Source: Sipunculus nudus
Taxonomy: Eukaryota; Annelida; Sipuncula; Golfingiida; Sipunculidae
Length of the DNA: 64,000 bases
Assembly: GCA_026874595.1 (NCBI GenBank)
Contig: CM049309.1
Span: forward strand, 14,250,576 to 14,314,575
Reading direction: 5' to 3'
Position 1 is the first letter of the stretch, and each line of letters begins with the position of its first letter. The notes under the pieces are model-generated. The model searched no databases. It was not told where the DNA came from and saw nothing but the letters and a program-made list of their open reading frames with translations. A program made the translations under genes and the position numbers. Shown here piece after piece: positions 13,060 to 24,520 of the stretch.

Positions 13060-14110
13060 TATTTTAGCTTTTCCCCTATAAAATCTAAGAAAATTCAGTT
13101 AGTCGAGAAATAAGCATAATCCGATAGAATAATTAGATGATTAAAAAAAAATTTGATGATGCTAGCTCCTGCCCTTTTTGAGATAACTATGACGCACGAC
13201 GGATGACGGAAGACGCCACACCTTTGCCTAAGCTCACAGATTCGCAAAAAATGCAAACCAAGGTTTTTCAAACAGTTAAAAGATATAGTTCCACTAGTTC
13301 TTATCTGGGCATTGTGTGTCTAGACCATGTGTCTAGACACCAGACAAAGCCAGGTCAGTTGCCATGGTGATGTCTGGACCTCAACTGGTTGAACTGAGTG
13401 ACCTCTTGACTAGGAATGTTGAAATTTGGCATGTTGTCGAATCAGTTTTCAAACACTGAAAGCCTTTTACACTGCTTTTTTAAAGCTGCATTTACCCAAT
13501 CTATTCTTATAAAACTGGCAGAACCCTACCATAGAATAATTCTTGTAAAGTTTAAACCAATCAGCTTAACTGTTTCATCATAAAACTGTATAAGCTAGAA
13601 GAGTCCAAAATTACATTTTTGCTTGTAAAAAACAGATCAATGTAAGTGGCGCCACCAATATCTCAATTTCAGATATGACTTACGTGACAAACATTGGCAT
13701 AAAATGTGATGATGATAGCTCCAGCCGTTTCTGAGATTTAATTTTAGTGTGTTTTTTTGGACAGATGACTAAGTTCAACCTCCTGTAACTCAACCAAAAA
13801 TCTCTGAACTGGAACCATTCAAACAAAGTTGAGAGAGATTGTTCAAGGGATCATTTCTGTAAAATATTGGACAATTTGGCTGGAAAGTTTGGGAGAAAAA
13901 GATTTTTAAAGGTTTTTAAGGCTTTTTTCCTTATAAAACCAAAATAAATGCAGATACCCAATAATAAGTTCAATCCAATGAAGTTTGACATGTAACTGAT
14001 TCTTACATGCAATTTGGAGCTGCTAACTCTGATGGTTTCTGAGATAGCATGGGTTAACCTATGGATGACGGTGGACGCTGTGCCATGGCATAAGCTTGCA
14101 GGTTCGCTAA
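13060..14110 (+). repeat. Dispersed repeat with GACGxACGACGGA and AAGCTCACAG motifs
   Basis: Two diverged subunits, near 13060-13280 and 13920-14110, each carry CTTATAAAA-like, GAGATA and GACG-rich blocks followed by TAAGCT(C/T)(A/G)CAG. The same block occurs inverted at about 32730-33440 in the DnaJ intron. Non-coding. Confidence 0.55.
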
Positions 14111-14217
14111 AAAAAGACTACATATACAAAGCTTTAAGTTGGCATCAGGAGCTAAATGCTTAAAAATTGCTTATGGTAATCTCAAATTTCCTTTTAAATT
14201 TCTTTTTAGGCCAAAAA

Positions 14218-14490
14218 AATAAAAGGTATGGCCCTCAAGAACTGCCCCTGTCAATTTTAACACCCTGCATCAAAAATGTTTATTTCGATTTTTATATTTC
14301 AAGAAGATTAATAATACAATTTATGTAGTGCTTTTACCTGTCTAACAAAAAAAATGTGATTTTCATGCTTTTCTCTGATCATGTGACATTTTTATCGAAA
14401 CATACAAAAAAAGGTATAAAATAAAATACCGCCTGCCCGCACTGATTTCTAAAAAAAGGGCCTGAGAAACCATACTATTTTTTGGCTAAT
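14218..14490. mobile_element. MITE, copy 1 (also at about 62902-63195)
   Basis: The left arm AAAAGGTATGG and right arm CCATACTATTTTT are inverted. The interior shares long stretches with 62902-63195, including TTTCATGCTTTTC, GAAACATACAAAAAAAGGT and ACCGCCTGCCCGCA. Confidence 0.65.
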
Positions 14491-14689
14491 AAGGAGCTTT
14501 TTATATTACATGGACTTAGATTTTGACTCAGGTTCTAGATTACTTGGACTAGAAGAAGTTGGACATAGAATCGGACCTGAAGGACTAAAGACTTGGACAG
14601 ACTTGGACTCAAGTAGCTTTAACTCAGACTTGCACTAAGGCTTGAATCAAATTGACTTGACTACATCACTGACATGAATTGATACTGGC

Positions 14690-16340
14690 AATGCTCCTAA
14701 GAAGAAAGGCTGGAACATAAGATTAAAGAGCTTCTTCTTCATCTGTGGTGATTGCAAACCAGGGTGCTTTTCTTTAGAGGGGTGGGGCAGTTTTGGCTTC
14801 CCAGTTGCCAAGCTGGGGGTGGGTGTATCATTATGTGTGCTTGAAACTGAGGTAGAGCAGTTGTGGCTCTGTGTAGAGCCACAGACCTCATTTATCTAGC
14901 TGATGGGGTAGAGACTAGAGAGCATGACAGTTCTGTGCAGGGTGCTGTACCAGTGGGAAGGCCACTGGTTACAGGAAGGCTATACAGTTACAGGGGTGTT
15001 TGTAAAAGCCTGTGAGCTGGGTAGGATAGGATGTTTCATCATGTTTGCAGTGATGATGTAATACATGCCCCTCCCCCCCCCAAGCTGAAATGATTGTGGA
15101 TTACCAGGAGCCAGCTCATTATGATAGGCACTCAACACATTAGTGCACTGAGTTTCATGTACTACTACTCTGTCTGTGAATGGTGCATCCAGTTACTGGT
15201 CAGGCCTGAGTGCTTCAAGGATGCTGGGCATATCAACTATCAGTATGAAGAGCAAGGCTGAAAAGTTCCAGTACGCCTGCTTGTTATATACGAAAAATGT
15301 CTGTCTGCACTGTGAAATCAGTCTAGATGATATTTTAGTATATATATTTTTTTTCTAAACTGTCAGTCAGAAAAGCTGATAACTTTATAAAATTTGCAAT
15401 GAACTGAAATGTTGTACCAGTATTATCAATATGTCCATCAGTTCACTTCAGAACTGTCTTGATTTAATGTAATCTTCAGAAAGTGGCATCTCTTCCAGCA
15501 CAGGACACCTATGAGAAGTTACTGCATTTTTTTAATTTAGCAATTGATAAACAAGGCTGTTTCTGTAGGTCCGGACCTGGACACTGATCATACAACTTAA
15601 GAGTTGTGGCACTTCCTCTGGGCATGCACACTGACACTGCCAGACACATCTATGGGAGCTATTTCTCTGGCATTGACTGATGGACCTACCAGAATATTTA
15701 ATTGCTATAGGTCTGGCATTTGGTATGCCAAATATAAATTTGATTTAATTTTATTTGTGGTACTAAATGTAGGACTTTCTAAAACTTGGAGAATATGCAT
15801 AGACCTGGAGATCCACAAAATTGCCAATGGATTTTCAGAAAATGTGAAAAAAGTCAGCTGCTGGCATGCCAGATTTTACATTGATTATCACCTGAACAAG
15901 TTCAAATTAAATATAATCACAGATTACTGTTTAAACAAAAGGCCATATAAATTTATATGTTCATTATCTTTAGGCTTGAGATGAACTCCATATGTTTTTT
16001 TTCAATGAAAATATATAAAAAATGAACAAAAAAAAGATATTAATGAAAATTGATTATTAAACATGCTTGAATAAACCAAAGATTAGGTCTGTCATCTGTG
16101 CAACAATCAGGTGCCCTGAAGGAGTACTGGTAGTGTGCTTGATGAGATTATACAGTCTTAAATGTTTGATGGGATAACACTAACAGTCTTCTTTCAGTGC
16201 GGAACATAATATGGTATTAAGCAAAAGGCAAATTTGATTAATAGTTCGCTAGACAAACATGAACATTTACCCAGGGCTTTTTAGCCTTTTTACAATTCCA
16301 TCCCAAATTGAGGAACAGAAAAATCTTGATAAACCAAATT
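14690..16340. other. Intergenic DNA, nothing recognised
   Basis: About 1.6 kb between the hAT-like element and the hairpin element. The longest frame (15604-15984) has no motif, no splice context and low-complexity AT-rich codons, so I do not call it a gene. Confidence 0.5.
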
Positions 16341-16884
16341 GGCAGAACTATAGAAACCGGGCTTCAGCCTACCGCTGGTACAAGGGGTGTCGCATAATAA
16401 ATTGTTTCCTGGAAAAGGCCGATACACATCATTTTCCTCAGAATTCCCGTATTTAATTTTGCTCATAGCTGGAGTTTATTATATTAGAGGAGGAGGGGTC
16501 CGGGGAACCTGGGTTCCCCGTCTGAACGGGGGTGTGGGGGCGGAGCCCCCACCTAAAGCTTAATTTTCCTGTTAAAATAGTAAATGGTTTCCCATTTTCG
16601 TGATAGATGCCTCTTCAATCTCAGATATAAATGAACAAAACTTGCTCCTGCTGGTATCTCGTCTTCACGGCTCACTTAGTAGCGTGTAGGGCTCCTAGTC
16701 TAGAGATCGTAGGTTCGATTCCCGATTCAGGCGACTTCTGATGATTAGTAGTTGTTTATGTTAGAAGAGTTGAGTGTAGGGACATCTACAGGGAAAGGTA
16801 GGAGTTAAAATAGGGAATGAGAGGAGACAATTTTATTTAAATGTTCCTCAAAAGAAGTGAAGCCCGCGTTCTATAGTGGCTCCA
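16341..16884 (+). mobile_element. ~543-bp element with GC-rich hairpins and a tRNA-like segment, copy 1
   Basis: Nearly identical to 28069-28611 (same strand). Ends GGCAGAACTATAGAA and TTCTATAGTGGCTCC form imperfect inverted repeats. A very GC-rich block near 16490-16550 holds two hairpins (GGGGAACC...GGTTCCCC and GGGGGCGGAGCCCCC). Downstream, near 16670-16735, GCTCACTTAGTAGCGTGTAG and GGTTCGATTCCCG look like Pol III A and B boxes. Flanks AAATT/AATTT suggest an AT-rich target. Class not known. Confidence 0.7.
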
Positions 16885-17580
16885 CCAATTTAAATTATAT
16901 CACTGTGAAAATGGGCGCTGAATAATTGTACACAGAGACTGCAGCATGTCCAAAGCACTGGGAAAACGTTTGTAACTGTTCTGGGATTGTGGCTTGCAGT
17001 CTGCATGATGACACTTGACAGCTCAGCCTCAGGTGACACTGGCACTTGCGAGTACAGTGTGACTGGTCATGGCTAATTAATAGTTAAAGCAGGCCGCTGT
17101 GCCCATTTGCACAATGAAAACGCACCTGAATGCGGGATAAAAGCTGCAGGTAGCTTCCTCCGTTAGTATACACGCTGACAGCAGCTTCAAGCCAGGTCCT
17201 ACAACTTTTCCCGTACAGTTCAGGTAAACACAGGGTCGTATCAGAACATGTTTTGGTTTGAAAACCGCTCTCGGGCATGCACACATTATTCACAATCTTA
17301 TATGCAAATTGGAAAGTGGTTCCGTGACCTTTGATTATCTAAACTTTCTTAGGATCAATTCGAATGATATTAAATCTTAAAAGATATCTCAAAGAATACT
17401 ACATTTGGCCAACATGATTATATATTACATAAATATATTGCTGTAAATAAGAATCAATGAATCTCATGAATATTCTAAACATGAATTTCCCAATGCCAAC
17501 GGATTGCATTTAAATTGGTTTTATGGGAAATACCCTCTCAGGAGATTCCATCACCCATAATGCACTGCACCGGGAATCTC

Positions 17581-17670
17581 CACTACGTCATCACCCTTCG
17601 TCACCAGGGCCTTGTTCAGGCGAAGCTCGAGAACCTTCTCGTTAGATCACTCTTTCCTCGTTTTAAAAAG
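17581..17670 (+). promoter_or_regulatory. Candidate heat-shock promoter of the DnaJ gene
   Basis: The segment contains a heat-shock-element-like run at 17630-17638 (aGAAccTTC), two perfect inverted pentamers with a weak pentamer on each side. It also has a CRE-like TACGTCATC at 17584-17592 and a TATA-like TTTTAAAAAG at 17661-17670. It sits upstream of a plus-strand exon candidate ending in a strong donor at 17797/17798. The DnaJ coding exon has a 5' UTR acceptor at 32444, so an upstream non-coding exon must exist; this is the best candidate I see. Confidence 0.45.
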
Positions 17671-17689
17671 GGCCACATCGGGAAAAGAT

Positions 17690-17797
17690 CTGCATTTGAA
17701 TGTTTTAAATCAGGCCATTAGGGCGTGCTCAAGTTGACTAAAGTGAACAGTGGAAGAAGATCCGACAGAACTGAAGAAAATCAGATATTTTATTTAG
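17690..17797 (+). other. Candidate non-coding first exon of the DnaJ gene
   Basis: Ends TATTTAG|GTAAGTTG, a near-consensus donor, about 130 bases after the TATA-like box. If it splices to 32445 the intron would be 14.6 kb and would contain the whole 10-kb element. The transcription start is a guess. Confidence 0.4.
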
Positions 17798-18050
17798 GTA
17801 AGTTGATTTGACGCGAATAAAACGCTGCGCACACGAGGCCGGCAATCCCTGTCCTATGCACAACGGCAGTTTCGCTGACTCTTACTAATGAACATAATTT
17901 CTCTCTTCCTCGTGAATCTCATCTGATCCTAACTCTGTTTTCTTGTGTTCCTCCTAAAAGTAAGAATTTAAAACCAGGTGAAAGGCGGTATTATCCGTCC
18001 CAAAACCCTCGTCCGCATGTTTTTTCGCGATAATTATTTTAAGAGGCTTC

Positions 18051-18185
18051 TGGTCACCTCGTACCCAAGTCATCTCGTACATAAGTTATCTCGTACCCAA
18101 GTAGGTCATCTCGTACCCACAAGTAAGTCATCTCGTAATCAAAGGTAAGTCATCTCGTACCACCAAATAAAGTCTTCTCGTACCC
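18051..18185 (+). repeat. Left terminal array of the 10-kb element
   Basis: Seven spaced copies of a TCATCTCGTACC-like core at 15-24 base intervals. The second copy reads AAGTCATCTCGTACAT; others differ by small spacers and substitutions. Confidence 0.9.
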
Positions 18186-18238
18186 CAAAGCCAGTGTATA
18201 ACCAGACTGCAGACGAAATCCAAAGTAACATTTTCTTA

Positions 18239-18240
<2 letters not shown>

Positions 18241-18287
<47 letters not shown>
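18241..18287. repeat. (TA)n microsatellite
   Basis: Uninterrupted TA dinucleotides inside the 10-kb element. A further TA/CA-rich tract follows at about 18450-18486. Confidence 0.95.
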
Positions 18288-18289
<2 letters not shown>

Positions 18290-19182
18290 ATATATTGTTA
18301 GAAAAGCATGGCGTTTTAAAGTGGTCAACAAATAAAAGGGCTGTAATATATTAAGGACATATAATAAACACAATTACTTGTGTTCAACGTTCAGCCCTAG
18401 CTGTTTCTTAAGGGCCCGTACGAGCACTCAATCGTTAGGAACACACACACACACACACCCACACATATATAAATATATATATATATAAGTGGTATAGCCG
18501 TGTTAGTCTGTAGTTGAAGCGAAAGTTAAGATAAATAGGCACTGTTTATCTTAACTTTAGCTATATATATATCTTCAAACATGTAGAAAAAAGTCAGGTG
18601 AAAAAAATTAAGGGAGGGGGGAGAGGCGCAAAATATTTGAAATTTTTTTTGTATTAATCAGTTTCTGTTATGAAATTTTTTTATTTCTTTTAAATTTTTT
18701 TCCGAATCATACTCGCAAGGGGGAGGCTAAAAACGAGAGCCTATGTGAAAATATTACATTTGATAGTTTATTATTAAATTTGAGAAAAAAATAATTAGCT
18801 TTGATATTCATTTTATTTTTCCTTAATATATTAAAGGGTATTTTGAATGTAGTGTCTCTTGTCATGGTATGTTGGGCGCAGACGTATAAAATAAAATGCA
18901 GTATTTTACATATGATAATGATATCACAGAAAGAAATCCATAATATTAGAGGAAACGTGTCCCAGCATGATCCCCTTTGATGACACATTTTCAGGTCATG
19001 TGTGTGTGTGTGTTACGCACTAAACAAACTAGCAATGCGTGTAGGTGTCTGTCCTAGAGATTTTTTATATGAACTTGATACTTATTACTGCGACAGCTCT
19101 TTACTGATATTTGTATCAAAGAATGTACCAATAATACCTTTTTTCACAGTCACAATTGTTTACCATGTTGCACAATTCTGAG

Positions 19183-21461
19183 CAGTGGCGTACCTAAGGG
19201 GGGGGGGTGGGGCGGCAGGGGCGGTCCGCCCTGGGCGGCACATTTTGGGGGGGTGGCATTTCGGGGAATTAGTATGAGTGGCACAAGGAGTTCCACAAAA
19301 AGTACAAATTCGATATTTTTTTCCCTTGTTCAAGTATTCCAGTGATTATAAACTGGACAGTGGAACCTACCAAATGATAAGCGAACAATTTTCACATTTT
19401 GGGGGCGGCATTTCTGGGATTAAGTTTAATCAGTGGCATAAGGAGTTCCACAAAAAGTACAAATTTGACCTTTTTGTCCAATGTTCAAGTATTCCAGGGA
19501 TTATAAACTGGACAGTGGAACCTACTAAATGATTAGGGAACGTTTTGCACACTTTTTTTTTTTTGGGGGGGGGGGGCATTTCTGGGATTTAGTTTAATCA
19601 GTGGCATAAGGAGTTCAACAAAAATTACATATTTGGCCTTTTTGTCCAATGTTCAAGCATTCCAGGGATTATAAACTGGACAGTAGAACCTACAGAATGA
19701 TTAGCGAACGAATTGTACATTTGTTGGGCGGCATTTCTGGGATTTAGTATAATAGGTGGCAGAAGGGGTTCCTCAAAAAGTTTAAATTTGGCCTTTTTGT
19801 CCCTTTTCAAGAATTTCAGAGATTAAAAATTTGGCGGTGGAACCAACAAAATTATTTGCGGACGATCTCTAAATCAAAAGCAAGAAATACATATCTGTAG
19901 TTGTTCTTTGTTAGATCTGTGGTCTTGCAATGTCAGAACGCCATCGATAAACTGACCAATCATGCAAAAAGCCTGCATTTCAGGGCGGTCGTCGTTTACA
20001 GAAATCCCTAGCAGCATCTGATAATCACCAGGGAAAAACCCTGCCAGATGACAAATGGCACCAGGTAGTGGGAGTGGGGTGTCTGTCGTACATATTGTGC
20101 AAAAATATTTTGACGAATGGTGTTGCTCTTTCCTTGGAAAGTATTAAGAATTTCCATTCTTGAACCCTTGAATTCCCAAATTCAAGGATATTTAAACAGC
20201 CTGAAACAACCTGAAATGCCCTTTTTCCATGATTCTTCATACTCTAACATCAGTCTCGTTAAAATATAGACGTTTACATTATCGTGTATATAATGAGTAC
20301 TACCTAAATGCCTGTGTCTTTTGATTAACCAATATGACATTTGCATGATCTTTTATGTAACGTGAAAAAAAACCCAATAAACACCCAGACCTATATAGGA
20401 ATTATTTTAACTTTAAAATATAATTCTATTATAACTGTCCGGCGGGATGAATCCCCCTGGCCGCTTAGCCACATGTTCAATATACGTATCAAGTATCAGT
20501 TAGAGTTTAAAACTTAAATTAAAGATATATTAACCTGTACTGTTAATTCTGTTATTAACAGTTTCATTATCCACTACCTACAGACAATTGTTGTATATTG
20601 TGACAAATCATTTGAAATTAAATTATAACATATATTTAAATTATATCATTACTTGAAATTTATTTAAATACTTTATTGAATAACAAATAGTCATAAGTTT
20701 TTAAATAAAACCTCGCAAAGTGCATAATCACTATAATTCTAAAATGATTTTGATGTAGCCTTGAATTAAAGTATGTTTTAACTTCGAGGATATTTTAATT
20801 AAACAAAGTCAGTTTATCCAAACATTGGATTTTTTATGTGAAAAAAAAATATAAACATGCCCTGCCTACATATATATGCTTAACTCATGAATTACGCTGT
20901 TTTAGTAAAGACTAAATGACTTGCATGCAGCAGTACCATGCATATCTCAATAGCTCTATTAGGTGTACCTGATGTCATATGCGATAACAAGAGGTGGAGT
21001 TATAGATGTGACAAAGTATTTGTATGCGTCGAGAATGGAATAACACTCACCAAATAAAGTTTTTTTTCCCAAGTTGAGTTTAAAGTAATCATGAATCGTG
21101 TTTACATGAATGATGAAAGATAAATTTCCCACATTATATGTGTATCCTGCAGTGTAATCTGTTAATAGTTACAATGTATTCGTTTTATTCCTTTCTGTTC
21201 ACTTCATAATGAAATATACATGTTTGAGCTTCGAGCGATCTTTTGATTTACATTAGCAAAGAGATGTCTTCTCTTTAATATGTGGCGGAAGAATTCCCTG
21301 CCAGTGAATCCATATAACTGCGTTGTTGTCAAATACAAGCCTGTAACAAGGACATTTGAAACGATATGTTTCAATATGTTATCCAGTTTTGTAATGTTTT
21401 GTTAGAGGGGCGGCAATTTCTAAGACCGCCCCGGGCGGCAATGAGGCTAGGTACGCCGCTG
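19183..21461. mobile_element. Non-autonomous hAT transposon with 8-bp target duplication
   Basis: Perfect flanks ATTCTGAG at 19175-19182 and 21462-21469. Ends are CAGTGGCGTACCTA and, reversed, CAGCGGCGTACCTA, typical of hAT. GC-rich sub-ends follow. The left interior holds four ~145-bp tandem units; the right interior is AT-rich. No transposase frame. Confidence 0.92.
19244..19870 (+). repeat. Four ~145-bp tandem units inside the hAT
   Basis: Each unit contains GGCGGCATTTC, then GTGGCA(T/C)AAGGAGTTC, TTTTTGTCC and TATAAACTGGACAGTGGAAC. Open frames read from these units (for example 19278-19532) are repeat artefacts. Confidence 0.9.
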
Positions 21462-21479
21462 ATTCTGAGACCTTAAAGT

Positions 21480-22130
21480 CAAGGTAAGCAACAGGAATGT
21501 TCAGTTGCGCAGATTATATTATCGATAACCTGATGCCCTTTAACACTGCGGTGAGATACAGAAATCTATATATTAATAGCGTAAGGCGATTTTTGTGATT
21601 TTCCGTATCTCCTCTGATACCGCCGTACGGATTGCCGTGATTTTCGACATACATATATGCTCTGGGTTTGTCCGAAGAGATTCCGCCCCCTTTTATTTGC
21701 AATATTTGCGTATTACGTGCATAATTAATAATTTTAATATTTGCTCCCCCGCGGGCGCCTCTTTTCTTTGTGTCTTCGGGCCTGGTAACACAATGGCCAC
21801 AGAGTGTTTGATGGCGGGACAGAGTTTTTCTCCGGGGGCCCTATCTGGGCTTTTCTTAAATTTGCGGTTACCGGCCCGAAATAATCCCCATTGGTGATCC
21901 TTTCTCAAAAGGCAACCTCCGCGCTGCGAAAAGGTCTATTGTGCACAAGGAGATCTCGCGTGAGGAGAATGCTCAAAAGGGGGCTTTTTTAAAGAATGAA
22001 AATTTTCCAAACGGTAGTGAATGCAGGGCAGTGTGTAAAACCCGGACCCCACGGTCCCCGGATCCCATAAACCTATTTCCTCATTTTCCATTATTTATAC
22101 CGATAAAAACACCACTATTGTTGATGTAGG
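21480..22130. other. GC-richer island within the 10-kb element, no gene recognised
   Basis: After the hAT, about 650 bases are clearly richer in G+C than their surroundings, with overlapping open frames on both strands (21595-21897, 21693-21908). None has a recognisable domain. It could be an old promoter-like region or a captured fragment. Confidence 0.4.
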
Positions 22131-22605
22131 AACAGAGCAAAGTCCCTAAATGTTGCACATTTGTTAATGAAAGATTCACTGAAAGATTTATAATTACAAA
22201 AATATTTCGATGAAGACGGACCTCATTTACTTGAATTTGCCGACTGTTCAATTTTGACGGACCCCAGTAACCACCGCTCATATTTTTATTTATGACTAAA
22301 AGAGGAAAAAAAGTAGCACTCATGTCACACACTAAATATAATATTTGTTATTTTAAATGAAAATATAATAGTGCTGACACATTGGGGGAGATTTAATTGA
22401 AGTGCACTAACAGTTGAGCGGACCTGAGACTGATATATCAGTGCACTTCCACATAAGAACAGGTTTCGTGTTCCTTTCATAACAATATATGCATGATTTG
22501 ATAACTGATTCAAGAATGAAACCAAAATTTTATTTAAGATTTAAATATACTATACATGCACTAAACGAACATTAATATAATTGTTCATGAAATATTTTTG
22601 TTTTT

Positions 22606-24520
22606 AGCTCAGCTGACTATAAGTCATCTGAGCTATAGTCGTGGTCCATTGTCCGTCGTCCGTCCGTCTGTCCGTCCGTCCGTCCGTCCGTCCGTAGATG
22701 TGGCACGTTTTGAAACCGTAAGACCTAGGATTCCAAAATTCAGCATAATGTTAGATGTCCCCAAGATCTCCTACCAAGCCGAAAACTGGGTCTTTGCGAC
22801 TTCGTTCCTTTGAGAAATTAAGGAAAAACCTCAATTTTTTATTAAAATCCTATTTTCACACTTCAGGACTGCCTAATATCAAAACCACTCATCTGTTTTT
22901 CCTCATATTTACCATAAATATTCTTCCATATAGTTCCTATGTACATGCCAGAAATTAAGTCTGTTAAGTATAAATTCTTTAAGTTATGGGCCCAAACATA
23001 ATGGACTTTGTAAAAAATCAGGAAAAATATTTACTCACTTTACATGAAAAATTTTGAAACTAGAGTCTATTTTCCCAAGTATATAACTATGTTTAATTAA
23101 GATTCAATTGCTTACCAAAAATTAGATCTGAATTTTGTAAATTTTTTAAGTAATTAGCATAAAAATAAAATCAGTACCTTAAATTTTGCCCAATTTTGAC
23201 CATGGCACGTTTTTTTCCTGTAAGTACCATTGATTTAATTTTCACAGCATGTAAACATAAATATTTAATTTGTTTAAATCTGAAATTTGGAAATAAAAGC
23301 TTGAAAATTAAGCTAGTTATTGATTTTTTTCTTGAGGCTCTATTGTAGTCATTTGCTTTGATTAGAGGTTACAGATGCAGGGTCCCACTCCAGGTCACTG
23401 GAAGTCAGCTATGCCAGGGTTTCTGATTTGTTACAGTCACTGGGGGAGATCCCCTGCTGTGACAGGTGTACAGTTATTCTCATATCACCACCCCCAATAT
23501 CACCCCCCCCCCCCCCCGGCAAACCCAACCCACCAAGTGTTATGCAGTATTGTTATTGTTTTCACTGTATCTCCTTAATTGTATTGCTGTTTCCACTCTA
23601 ATATGCAAAAACTTTCCTTGAAAAAGTAATTCAAAGTGTTATCCAGAAGATGCAATGTTGTGTAATGTAGCATTTTTAAAGAAATCATTTTTCTTTTAAA
23701 TCATTTTACCAATCATAATGGAACCCATCAGTATGCTTAAATTATGATAAAATATGAAGCACATTATGGATAAATAAAGACACAATTAAAAATTGTGAAA
23801 TCTTAATCAAGTATTTTTTTTAGATCTTTATTGTTTTGCAGATTTAAAAGATATATTTTTGTGGTAAAAAATAAATAAACATTTGTATGCATGATGTGGT
23901 GTTATCTGACAAGATTGAGATTTATGATGATGCAATTGAGAATTATGAATCAACTTTTATATTCAGATATATATGTTATATTGAAAATGTATAGATATAT
24001 AAACTTAAATTAAAAAAAAAAATTGATGTGATAAAAAAATGAGGATTTATTACAAACATTTGTTCATTATTTTCCTGCATCAGCAGAATTTGAGATCAGG
24101 CTTTGTTTGCCATGTTTTATGTTGTTAATTAGTTATATTTCAACTGTATACATTTCATAAAAAAAAACATATATTTAATAATATATATTATACAAAAAAA
24201 AGATTCGATTGAACAAATGTTTAAACTACTGAAATGTCAACAGTTAATCGAAAAGCCAACTAATGATCATGGTAATTGTACAGATCATTTGTTCACAAAC
24301 TGCTCACATGCTTCAGTTTCAACATTAGGAAACACATGGTCAGGTCACAAAATATTATTTGCAACAATTTCTTGCTCATCAATACAAACCAATCATATAA
24401 ACCAACCATGGCCTTTATTACCTCTTCCTCTTACACTTTATCTCCATTTGATTTTATTTTAGATTTTTACCTTCAAGGTTAACGTCAGCTGAGCACAGTG
24501 ACCCATAGGTCCCTTGTTTT
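22606..24520 (+). repeat. AGCTCAGCTGA-family element, copy 2
   Basis: Starts AGCTCAGCTGACTATAAGTC, then CATCTGAGCTATAG and a (GTCC)n run at about 22653-22694. Ends GTCAGCTGAGCACAGTGACC, then CATAGGTCCCTTGTTTTT. The interior differs from copy 1 and lacks its ~290-bp units. Confidence 0.7.

Larger units (their letters stand above)
10978..14671. mobile_element. Old hAT-like element, heavily nested
   Basis: The left end CAGCGATAGAGGACTT and the reversed right end CAGTGATGTAGTCAAGT are hAT-like inverted ends. Flanking 8-mers ACGTAAAT and ACATGAAT agree at six of eight positions, as an aged target duplication would. Inside both arms the motif GACTTGGACTCAAG recurs. No transposase frame remains. 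It holds a complete AGCTCAGCTGA-family element, a second repeat at about 13060-14110 and a MITE at about 14218-14490. Confidence 0.65.

Noticed and set aside
15604-15984. 126-codon plus-strand frame
   Set aside because: No recognisable motif, no splice signals joining it to a gene, surrounded by AT-rich non-coding DNA.
16670-16735. Possible tRNA gene
   Set aside because: A and B boxes are present, but the acceptor and anticodon stems do not pair. It recurs inside the 543-bp element, so it is a repeat component.
19278-19532. 84-codon frame with duplicated peptide segment
   Set aside because: Frame in the 145-bp tandem units of the hAT; no transposase motif.
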